Below are positions 56,501-64,000 of a stretch of 64,000 nt of DNA, piece by piece. This DNA is from Saposhnikovia divaricata (Eukaryota > Streptophyta > Magnoliopsida > Apiales > Apiaceae): positions 67,071,001 to 67,135,000 of the forward strand of contig CM071596.1 of assembly GCA_036435485.1 (NCBI GenBank), given 5' to 3'. A program made the position numbers and the translations under genes. The number at the start of each line of letters is the position of its first letter. Within the stretch, counting starts at the first letter, position 1. Under the pieces are notes generated by a model. That model did not search any database and was not told where the DNA came from. It saw nothing but the letters and a program-made list of their open reading frames with translations.

Positions 56501-57627
56501 ATACGTGCTGGTTTTCTGACTTCCGTTAACAGGGGTGATAAAGAATAGGAATGTGTATCAGACTCAGAGTCAGAAATATGGCTCTTACCCTGGGATAGAT
56601 CCTGCGGGTTAGCAGTCTCTCGGGTCGCGGAATCAGAAACATAGGAGGAGGAATGAATAGTATGCAGAGAGAGATTACCTGATTGTTTACCTTGTGCATC
56701 ATCGCTTTCCTCATCCGGAATCTCATCAAATGCCTCAGCATGAACAGATGGATTTTGAGCATGTGATGAGACTTGTGATGATGCCTCCAAATTGGTAACT
56801 CCTGCATCATATCTAAGCCACATTTGAATATTTTCAGGAGTAGACATTGGTTTACCTTGATGTTTATCCTGATTAGCAATGGTTGCAAGTGACTTAGTGC
56901 CCATCCCCAGCGATTCAGATGTGGGGCTTCTGGCAAATCCCTGTCTAATAGCAAGAGCATCCTTCGGTATTAAGTCATTGATTAGCATTTGAAGAAACCG
57001 AGGAAACCAGCAGACGACATCAGTGGTAGAGAGGTCTCTGCTTGCAAGGGATCCCATTGAGGCCACTATCTCAGAGAGAACTATGCGTCCATAGTTTATA
57101 TCCAGTTCTCTTGCTAGGGCTACTGCAAAGGTTTGCATGGGAATCGGAATTTGATGAAAGTCTTTTTCGCGTGCCCGAAAACATCTTGTGATGGCCTCGA
57201 AAAAGTAATTCCATTCCGCATGGAAGAATTGCTTTTGGATATTTCCCGTGATTGGGCCTTTTGTAGGATAACATCCAATTTCTTCAAAGAATCTGAGGCG
57301 TTCTGCAGCAGTAGGTTCTGGATCATAGGCATCTTTAATTGGGAATCCTAGAACTCTGTTGACAATTTGTTCTGTCACCTCATATTCCTGACCCGCTAAG
57401 GTAAACCTGAAACCGTAGGGGGTTGATTTACTCCCAAAAGTAACCGCACTAGTCCATAATTGCTGTAAAGCATCATGTACTAGTCTAGGTTTAGCAGTAA
57501 AAGCTTGGCTAGCTTTGGAATACAAATTGAGAAATCGTATCCAAAACTTAAACCGTGGGAGTTGATCACCAATTTCCGTAGAAATATTATAAAAATTGTT
57601 TTTAGCAAGGGAAAATTGGTGAGCCAT
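53599..57627 (-). CDS. ORF3 of element F, 1342 codons, intact, function unknown
   Basis: ATG at 57627 (MAHQFSLAKNNFYN), the largest open frame in the window. Residues about 1-215 form a conserved region shared with D ORF3 (VHDALQQLW, GQEYEVTEQIVNRVLGFP, HAEWNYFFEAITRCF, CWFPRFLQML). About 215-560 is Ser/Thr/Gln/Glu-rich, probably disordered. About 565-655 is likely coiled coil. About 680-710 is Gly/Ala/Ser-rich. An acidic stretch with RRRKGK follows (735-790). About 845-1300 is mostly helical by composition. The last 30 residues are very basic (KRKRQKEER, RKRKRN), like a nuclear localisation signal. I see no signal peptide or membrane span. It sits where SIRE elements have the 'envelope-like' ORF, but an envelope role is not supported by what I see. 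Confidence 0.75.
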   Translation of the reverse strand: MAHQFSLAKNNFYNISTEIGDQLPRFKFWIRFLNLYSKASQAFTAKPRLVHDALQQLWTSAVTFGSKSTPYGFRFTLAGQEYEVTEQIVNRVLGFPIKDAYDPEPTAAERLRFFEEIGCYPTKGPITGNIQKQFFHAEWNYFFEAITRCFRAREKDFHQIPIPMQTFAVALARELDINYGRIVLSEIVASMGSLASRDLSTTDVVCWFPRFLQMLINDLIPKDALAIRQGFARSPTSESLGMGTKSLATIANQDKHQGKPMSTPENIQMWLRYDAGVTNLEASSQVSSHAQNPSVHAEAFDEIPDEESDDAQGKQSGNLSLHTIHSSSYVSDSATRETANPQDLSQGKSHISDSESDTHSYSLSPLLTEVRKPARIFIQDDEENEPEEQQLIRKKAKLFHTATSQPQSNPSVSHATTPPHASGSPLEHSAHRDFDFGEEDMPLDDTVASRGHEVLRTSAVPSPVRTDAAKRIGSDVVQGHFAASQTEIPTQEQTEFDPITVNNISYQFSAGTASLFGSIIEDIHECETGSVCERLGREGPSFLRPETERQIPTERVLERGHLNQTPSLNIENFDTRMTSMEHQMRQFGQTMGQFGINIGNNQRALDDYAARMASQATAFNDLTNKVNDLGHAGGVLGSTLNERMGALESTMHTMTVEISRMMFAVRSFVPPECFESEQPPPDAGAGGAGGASGAGASGSGFGGSYAAGGSEDHGGAQDNSPKGESGKETRQQAVHIEEIEEPADLVKEPEIEPAVAEEALRRRKGKAIMVEEDEPVIDLSHQETVQAVLDSDSDMEDVPFAHAVKRSLKEQGGGAGMSFGMPEEDPIDEETLQSQQLALEQAQFHKMKMMQEHAAFLEQKVELQGKQYEYELARLANPQVDLDKRRIGQKWDEARKIMMGPCAKGVHNKDADDLFYNLNLQNPMTGDYINALKRLISKVRVGYNANLKEWQVILSLVEGVPTSFLYVDDQFIMRRSASELFLLATKIQYSQSEELSILYRDQLMQLAEDKGPEFSAYPNFVRMVVQGKMKRVSMEEKDLMELSVESLKAVCRQMMGKGFASELKDKSVRIIERVIFLKSNEVWKCDVIAPNPLDNVKIEPELIEKKWNILQAMKNVDEALTLPSGELEQGEIRETVGVPGKDSVYWIHSYADDTADALAYIDADQKQTLLHMSRQWLLQTQDAAFLEKVLYVFKWGEVEDKFVEEKQRLVSYLSEVIVEKKRMERDAASVYNTDRVKGYPKMIYRYLKATKSHWKPQLIMKNFEEIPKIRTTQEVDKLRRLFKHPNPEPRNPLEMEAVSLLNARWKQLHDPVHKKEQQQKEKRKRQKEERDQAAEARKRKRN

Positions 57628-58194
57628 TTTGATTAAATGTTTTTCTTTAAAAGATGTGAATTTTTATTTTAATGTTGAAAAACAATTAATTTTCCGAATT
57701 ACAAAAGAGAATTGTAACCCTTTTAATTTTTCAAGAATACCAAATGGAATCTGAGAAATCAAACTACGGGATTCAATTCAACAACCAATTACTATTTCGT
57801 GTGTATACCAGTGGAATCGTGTGTGTTTATAAATGGTGAATATGGAATTGCGTTTTATGAACAGTACACAAACAGTTATATGTTCGTGTGTATGTATATG
57901 CACGTGTATGGATGTTCACAAAACACACTAACACAAAGATTAAGGTTAACACAGACAATAGTAGTCAACAAATCGGCAGTAATTCGTGATTAGTACGAGT
58001 TTAATCACAAAAACAAGGGTTAATGGTATGAAGTTATGAAATCGCACTGTTCTTGTGAAACGGCTGCTGTGAAAAAGAAATTAGGTAAAGTGAATTAGGC
58101 ATCGAGTTAGAGATGTATATATAGGTGAATGAGAAATGACAAAAATGTCCCTGTTAAAAAATGTGAAAAGTACTAAGTCCATACAGGGGACATC
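57628..58194. other. F spacer before ORF3, no gene
   Basis: AT-rich sequence immediately upstream (element direction) of the ORF3 start. No conserved coding pattern. It might hold an ORF3 promoter or leader, but nothing in it can be identified with confidence. Confidence 0.5.
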
Positions 58195-59040
58195 TAAGTC
58201 GAACTCTATCTCGAACTTTTCTATCTCGAACTTTTCTATCTCGAACATCAAGTCGAACTTCGAGATAAAGTTCGAGATAGAGGTTAACTCGGACAATTAT
58301 GCACAAAGAAGCACTTTAACCAATTATACAGCAGAAACTATAGGGAAATACTATCTTGAACATTATTGATTTGTAGTAAACTTGGAAAAAAGAAAATTCA
58401 AGATACTTTTCGAGTTAGAGTCTATCTCGAACATCAAGTCGAAATTCGAGTTGAGTTTCGAGATAGACTAAGAACTCTATCTCGAACATCAAGTCGAACT
58501 TCGAGATAGACTAACTCGAAGTTAATCTCAAATTCTTTTCCAAAATACTTCCTTGAATCAAAAAGTCCAGGGTAATTCAAGATATGTTTCGAGTTAGGAG
58601 GGTAACTCGAAAAATTCCCTTTAGCTTAACTGAGAACTCTATCTCGAACACCAAGTCGAAATTCGAGTTGAGTTTCGAGATAGACTAAGAACTCTATCTC
58701 GAACATCAAGTCGAACTTCGAGATAAAGTTCGAGATAGACTAACTCGAAGTTAATTCTCAGTTCTTTTCAAAATATTCCCTTAATGGAAACCTCATCTCA
58801 ACCTTAGAGATAAAATTCGAGATAGACTTTATCTCGAATATTTTGAAGATAGAACTAGGCACACTGGTAACTCGAACTCGAACTCTAAGTCGAATTTCGA
58901 GATGAATTTCGAGATAGGTACTAACTCGAAATTCTTCCCAGACTTAGAATTTTCAAAACTTCACACTGGAAGCTCAAGTCGAAATTCAAGTCGAATTTCT
59001 ACATGAGTTTCGAGATAGAGACTAACTCGAAATTTTGAAG
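58195..59040. repeat. Dense TCGA repeat array upstream of F ORF3
   Basis: About 39 TCGA tetranucleotides in about 850 bp. Main unit is TCTATCTCGAACATCAAGTC followed by GAACTTCGAGATA. Both orientations (TATCTCGAA and TTCGAGATA) alternate, so units can pair with their neighbours. It lies between pol and ORF3. 59041-59445 beyond it is AT-rich without visible features. Confidence 0.9.
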
Positions 59041-59445
59041 ATACTTAGAATAATTTGACAATTTTTCTTTGAAAAACTCAACAATTAATTTTGCCAAATT
59101 AATATAAATATCAATTCAAGGATTTTAATATATGACATAATTAAAACATTCCTTGATAATTCTAAGGCCTCTAATTACATGAAAAACACAGGTAAATTCA
59201 TCTAAAAATCATGCAATATTTAGACTATTATGAATTTAACTCCCCCTATGATCATGCAATCTAACAAGCATAAATTCACAGATTTGTGCTATAAAAGACA
59301 CTTAAAACACAATGAATTCATGCAAAATCACACTATATGCAACCTATAACAATCATTAATTAGGCATATTAAAGTCTAAGCACATAATGATTGATTAGCT
59401 TGCACATACAAACATAAACATGGATTTTACAGATAGAAGGCTTTA

Positions 59446-59826
59446 CTAACTTGTGTTAAGCATTCCCAATTCACCAACCAACCTATTGAATGTTACTTCA
59501 TCAAGAGGTTTGGTGAATATATCTGCAATTTGTTGCATTGTGGGCACAAAATGTAGCTCCACAGTCCCCTCCTCGACATGTTCTCTTATGAAATGATACC
59601 TGATGTCAATATGCTTGGTTCTTGAGTGATCTACAGGATTGTTGGTTATGGCGATGGCACTTGTGTTGTCACACATGATTGGAATTTTCTTGTGCTCCAT
59701 GCCATAATCCTTCAATTGGTTCCTCATCCACAGTATTTGAGCTACACAGCTTCCAGCAGCAATGTACTCAGCTTCAGCAGTAGAAGTAGATACTGTATGT
59801 TGCTTTTTACTTTGCCAGGACACCAA
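59446..59826 (-). pseudogene. Element F RNase H
   Basis: WQSKKQHTVSTSTAEAEYIAAG, MCDNTSAIAI, SRTKHIDIRYHFIREH, ADIFTKPLDEVTFNRLV, ending GMLNTS-stop. These are RNase H motifs, including a Glu and Asp of the active site. It is separated from the RT frame by a 1-bp loss near 59890-59895, after NLIGYSD. D keeps the intact continuation there (DADYAGC). The first RNase H Asp (GYSD) therefore lies in the other frame. Confidence 0.9.
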
Positions 59827-59891
59827 TCTTCTGCCAAGAAATTGGCAAGCACCAGATGTGCTTTTCCTATCAATCCTGCAACCTGCATAGT

Positions 59892-61220
59892 CTAATCCGA
59901 ATAACCAATAAGATTAAAACCTGTATCTCTTGGGTACCAAATCCCTAGATTTGGTGTGCCCTTGAGATACCTAAAAATTCTTTTGACGGCTACGAGATGT
60001 GATTCTCTAGGATCCGCTTGAAACCTTGCACATAAACAAGTTGCGAACATTATATCTGGTCTACTTGCAGTTAAATAGAGGAGTGAGCCAATCATACCTC
60101 GATAGCTTGTGATGTCAACTGATTTACCTGATTTGTCTTCATCAAGCTTCGTGGCTGTTGCCATGGGAGTCTTAGCTGCTGATGCATCTTCTAGATTATA
60201 CTTCTTGAGTAAATCTCTGACGTACTTGGATTGACAGATAAAGATACCATCTTTTCTCTGACTGATCTGTAATCCAAGGAAGAAGGACAGCTCTCCCATC
60301 ATGCTCATCTCATATTTTTCCTGCATTAGCTTGGCAAATTTCTCGCACAAGCGCTCATTTGATGACCCAAAAATAATATCGTCCACATATACTTGAACAA
60401 GTATTAAGTCATTTCTCACAACTTTATAGAACAATGTTTTATCAATTACTCCCCTAACAAAACCATTTTCAATTAAGAATAAGGATAGGGTTTCATACCA
60501 TCGCCTTGGGGATTGTCTGAGGCCATAGACAGATTTGAAGAGTAGATACACAAAATCTGCATGTTCTGGATCAACGAAGCCGGGCGGCTGTTCCAGATAC
60601 ACTTCTTCTTCTAACTCTCCGTTCAGGAAGGCACTTTTCACGTCCATCTGGAATACCTTGAAGTTCTTATGTGCTGCAAATGCCAAGAACATCCTGACTG
60701 CCTCAAGTCTTGCAACTGGTGCATAGGTTTCATCATAATCAATTCCTTCTCGCTGAGAATAACCTTTTGCAACCAAACGAGCCTTGTTTCGTGTTACAAG
60801 TCCGTTTTCATCCAGTTTATTTCTGAATACCCACCTAGCTCCAATTACGGATTTGTTCTTTGGTCGGGGTACCAGTTTCCAAACTTTCTGCCTTTCAAAC
60901 TGATTGAGTTCCTCTTGCATTGCAATCACCCAATCAGCATCGCCAAGAGCTTCTTCTATTTCTTTAGGTTCAAGCTTGGATAAGAACCCAGAATATAAGG
61001 AGATATTAGCCATGTCAGCTCTTGCAGTTCTTCTAGTAGTCACACCAGCATCTGGATCACCAATAATTAACTCAAACGGATGGTCTCTATTCCATACTCG
61101 TTCACCTGGAAATTGTCTTGATGATTCAGCTTGACTTTCTGAGTTGGGGTGCTGACTACTTAGATTATTTTCACTAACTCCCCCTGAGTTAGTGCCAGCT
61201 CCTACAGAACTAGAGTCAAC
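59892..61220 (-). pseudogene. Element F reverse transcriptase
   Basis: Same frame as the protease-integrase segment, from just after the TGA at 61223-61221. The linker has GERVWNRDHPFELIIGDPDA, then ARADMANISLYSGFLSKLEP. RT has ARLVAKGYSQREGIDYDETY, KSAFLNGELEEEVY, YGLRQSPRRWYE, and catalytic YVDD in LVQVYVDDIIFGS. It ends with NLIGYSD at a frameshift. Close to the D RT throughout, supporting the same SIRE-type clade. Confidence 0.92.
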
Positions 61221-62798
61221 TCAACTCGAGCCTTGAACAATAGTCCTTGAGCTGCTATTTACTCCCCCTGAGTTGTTGCCGGTTGGTACTGAAGAAGTCT
61301 CTCCTGATCTTGTAGAATTAGCTTGTTCACTAGACTCAGGTTCTTCATGTACGCTTGGAACATTTAATGGAACAACCAACTCAGGTTCATCTTCAAGATC
61401 TTCTAAGTCCAGATTCTGAAATTTTAGGGACTCAGGTTCACTAGAATCTCTTGAAATTGATGAGAGTTTGGTATCGTCGAATCTGACGTTGTAACTTTCA
61501 GTCACTTTTCGATCATTCACCAAGAACACTCTATAAGCTGCCACCACGTCTGTAGAGTAACCAACAAAGATTCCTTCACGAGCTTTTGCTGCAAACTTGC
61601 CTAGATTTTCATCATCTATAAGCACATAGCATTTTGCTCCGAAGACATGAAAGTATTTGATTGTTGGTCTTCTGTTGTTCATTAGCTCACATGGTGTCTT
61701 TTCTTTATCTTTTATGATCAAGGTTCTATTTTGAGTGTAACAAGCGGTACTCACTGCTTCGGCCCAGAAATACAAAGGAAGTTTTGAATCATACAACAAT
61801 GTTCTTGCTGCTTCAACCAAAGTTCTATTCTTCCTTTCAACTACTCCATTTTGCTGTGGAGTTCTCGGGGCTGAATACTGACGACGTATTCCCTTAGATA
61901 CACAGAAGTCATTTAGCACTGCGTTTTTGAATTCAGTGCCATTGTCTGATCTAATCGTCTTCACAGTAAGTGTTGAAACATTCTCAATTTGAGTGATGTG
62001 ATCAATGATTAAGAAAGGTACTTCGTCTTTCGTCATTGCGAACAATACCCATGTATACTTGGAGAAGTCATCCACGATTACCAAAGCATATCTTTTCCTA
62101 GACAAAGATAGGACATTCACTGGGCCAAACAAATCCATGTGAAGAAGTTGTAGAGGCTCAGTAATACTAGAAATTTCTTTGCTTTTATGCGATGTTCGCT
62201 TCGACTTTCCCATTTCACAAGCTTCACAGAGTCCTTTCGGAGCGAACTCCATTTGAGGTAGATCTCTCACCAATTCTCGCCTCGCGAGAGCATTCATCGT
62301 TTTGAAGTTTAAGTGAGATAGCTTTTTGTGCCATAACCAGCTTTCATCATCCGAGGCTTTGCTGTAGAAACAGGTGACCTCATTCTGATTTGCTGAATCC
62401 ATATCTGCAACAAAAAGATCTGCCTTTCGAACTCCTCTCAAAGCTAGTGAACCTTCCTTGATGTGAGTGATTGAGACACCTTTCTTGTTGAAGACAATTT
62501 CGTAACCTTTGTCACAGAATTGACTTATACTCAACAGATTGTGCTTTAGTCCCTCAACATAGGAAATATCTTCAATGATGACATTGCCAGTTTTCAGTTT
62601 GCCATATCCCTTAGTCACACCTATGCTGTCATCTCCAAAGGTAACATAAGGGCCAGCCTTCATAACCAACTCTGTAAGCAGGGACTTGTTTCCAGTCATA
62701 TGTCTCGATGCTCCACTGTCTAGCACCCATATAACTTTATTTCTATTCTGCTTAATGCCCTGCAATGACAGATTGGTTAGACATTCTTCGGAACCCAA
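61221..62798 (-). pseudogene. Element F protease and integrase
   Basis: Protease with VIWVLDSGASRHMTGN (about residues 22-37). Integrase zinc region with WHKKLSHLNF and LCEACEMGK. Core Asp in HMDLFGPVN, Asp in IRSDNGTEF, Glu in GVVERKNRTLVEAAR. Then FHVFGAKCYVL and a Ser/Glu-rich linker, ending at TGA 61223-61221. The frame begins at about 62798 without an ATG, overlapping the end of gag in another frame, so it is not an independent gene. Confidence 0.92.
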
Positions 62799-64000
62799 CT
62801 TTGATTGGGCCCGGCTTTTCGATAAGATCGAGAATCAACAGATTTAACAACAGGAGATGCACTTTTCTTCAAATTACTAGAGCTTTCGACTATCTCCTTT
62901 CCTTTCTCAGACTTGACAGATTTGTCAGTCTTAGGAGAAGGTTTGTCACTCCTAACTTTAGGAGGACTGACAGTCTTGGCTCTACCATACTTTTTCTTGA
63001 TATTTGAACTAGCAACAGTATTTGAGCATGACTGGCTAGATGCATTCATTAAATGCACAAAAGTTTGCATGATATTAAAAGTGCATGGCATACAGTTAGG
63101 TTGACCACACTGTGCATGATTCTGATGCAGATTATTCATTGTATGTGTGGTAGGCATGGCATGTGCAGCAGGAACATTCATGTTAGCTTTGCATGCATAA
63201 GAAAGATGTTCAGTAGATTTACAATGATAACATGCTTTCTTTATTCGTTCAGCCTTAACCTCTTTTATGCCTTTCTCTCTCTTTCCTTGTTGTTTAACAG
63301 CCTTAGCTCCTAATCCTAGTCTAGATTCATCTCTAGGGAAATTGATTTTAACTTGTTTGATAGGAGTTACAGGTTGTTCTTTCTGGCGATCTTCCATCTC
63401 AATCTCATATCTAGCTATCAATTCAGTCTCTTCTTCTTCAATTCTAGGAACAAGATGTTTGTAGATAGGTTTGACAGCCGATTTAAGAATTCTAGGTGTT
63501 TCCTGTTTAAGGTCACTGGAACTAGGGTCAATAGGTCTCTTTCCTTCTTTCTTAGGAAGGTCAGAATAATCAAGCCCTATACCTACTCCAGTTATCTTCT
63601 TAAATGTGTCATTATCTACATACACTTTACTAGCAGCTAGTTTGTAAGCTTCGCATTTTGTTTCTAACTCAGCTAGATTGTTCCTAAGACATGCTTCTAC
63701 TTCTTCCTTAAGGACAAGCTTGTGTTCCAGAGATTTAATAAAGTCTCTTAGAGAAGTATCTACAGTGCAAGCAGCCTCTAGCTCTTCCACTTTTGCCTCA
63801 AGCATTCTGCATTTGGCAACAAGTGTTTTCTGTTCCTTTTGAGAAGAGTCTAGGCTTTTGCACAACATATAGATCTCTTCACTAAGAGCCCCGTTCTGTT
63901 CTTTATAATCATCAATAGACATTTCTACTTTAAGAGTCAGAACTGGTACCTCTGGTTCCTCTGATGTCTCAGCCATGAGTGCAAAGTTCGCTACATGAGT
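62777..64000 (-). pseudogene. Element F gag, C-terminal part, runs off window
   Basis: Open to the right edge of the window. The Met at 63976 is interior, because the frame stays open upstream (NFALMAETSE, as in SIRE gag). It contains a long coiled-coil-like region (about residues 25-110 from that Met), a CCHC knuckle CYHCKSTEHLSYAC (about 250), a His/Cys-rich stretch (HAQCGQPNCMPC), a Lys/Ser-rich region and the SIRE-like end AGPNQSWVPKNV before a stop. The protease frame overlaps it by about 20 bp, in a different phase. The N-terminal gag domain lies outside the window. Confidence 0.88.

Larger units (their letters stand above)
52171..64000 (-). mobile_element. Element F: SIRE/Maximus-type copia, right end outside window
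   Basis: In element direction the window shows gag (entering from the right edge), protease-integrase, RT, RNase H, a 1.8-kb spacer with a dense TCGA array, a 1342-codon ORF3, polypurine tract and 3' LTR. It is inserted in D after CAAGT (52166-52170). Its 5' LTR and target duplication lie beyond 64000. Gag-pol has one TGA and two frame changes; ORF3 is open. Confidence 0.9.

Noticed and set aside
53535..57351. Many open frames of 60-145 codons overlapping ORF3 on both strands
   Set aside because: Shadows of the long ORF3 frame, with biased composition and no independent support.
53599..57627. ORF3 as a host plant gene captured between elements
   Set aside because: It lies between pol and the polypurine tract of F in the same direction, and D has a homologue in the same place. 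It is therefore an element gene.

Overview
The window is a stretch of plant nuclear DNA made entirely of nested LTR retrotransposons. I found no host protein gene, rRNA or tRNA gene, and no CRISPR-like array. The element types (Ty3/gypsy chromoviruses of Tekay/Del type, Ty1/copia SIRE/Maximus-type elements with an extra ORF after pol, initiator-Met-type primer binding sites) point to a flowering plant, probably a eudicot. The sequence alone does not name the species. All numbers of differences given here were counted by eye.

Layout, outermost to innermost. (1) The oldest layer is E (4540-5890, + strand), a fragment of a gypsy pol gene. It abuts LTR fragment C2 (3769-4539), which is itself interrupted by LTR C1 (1-3768, cut by the left window edge). 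(2) E is interrupted at 5891 by D, a SIRE-type copia element on the - strand: 3' LTR 5891-7323, a broken ORF3 at 7484-12233, a repeat-rich spacer, and RT-RNase H at 13076-14421. D resumes for 95 bp at 52076-52170 and then leaves the window behind another insertion. (3) D is interrupted by G, a + strand copia element (14422-52070, 1107-bp LTRs, TSD CCTTG), and by F, a second SIRE-type element on the - strand (52171 to beyond 64000). (4) G is interrupted twice by the same Tekay-type gypsy family, both copies on the - strand: A (15741-31003, TSD TTTAT, in the G leader) and B (35717-50155, TSD GTGGC, in the G reverse transcriptase region). Three of the five-base target duplications can be read directly, so the order of insertion E, D, G, then A and B is secure.

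Gene content. A and B each have an uncharacterised acidic/basic ORF between the primer binding site and gag, followed by one long gag-pol frame (gag, zinc knuckles, protease, RT, RNase H, integrase, chromodomain-like tail). Copy A has three in-frame TAG codons. Copy B has a 1-bp frameshift and one TAG. Each copy is intact where the other is broken. G has gag-protease-integrase-RT-RNase H with one frameshift in the integrase core plus the B insertion. F has a broken gag-pol but a fully open 1342-codon ORF3 in the position where SIRE elements carry their 'envelope-like' ORF. D has a decayed relative of that ORF3.

Most interesting points. In SIRE-type element D, the LTR and the spacer before ORF3 carry TCGA-centred short-repeat arrays in opposite orientation, so they are complementary and flank ORF3. 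F has an even denser TCGA array before its ORF3. The ORF3 proteins show no visible membrane segment, and in F end in a basic tail, so they do not look like envelope proteins. Nearly all alignable nonsense mutations are CAG to TAG (CHG context). The G leader contains two families of repeated hairpins.
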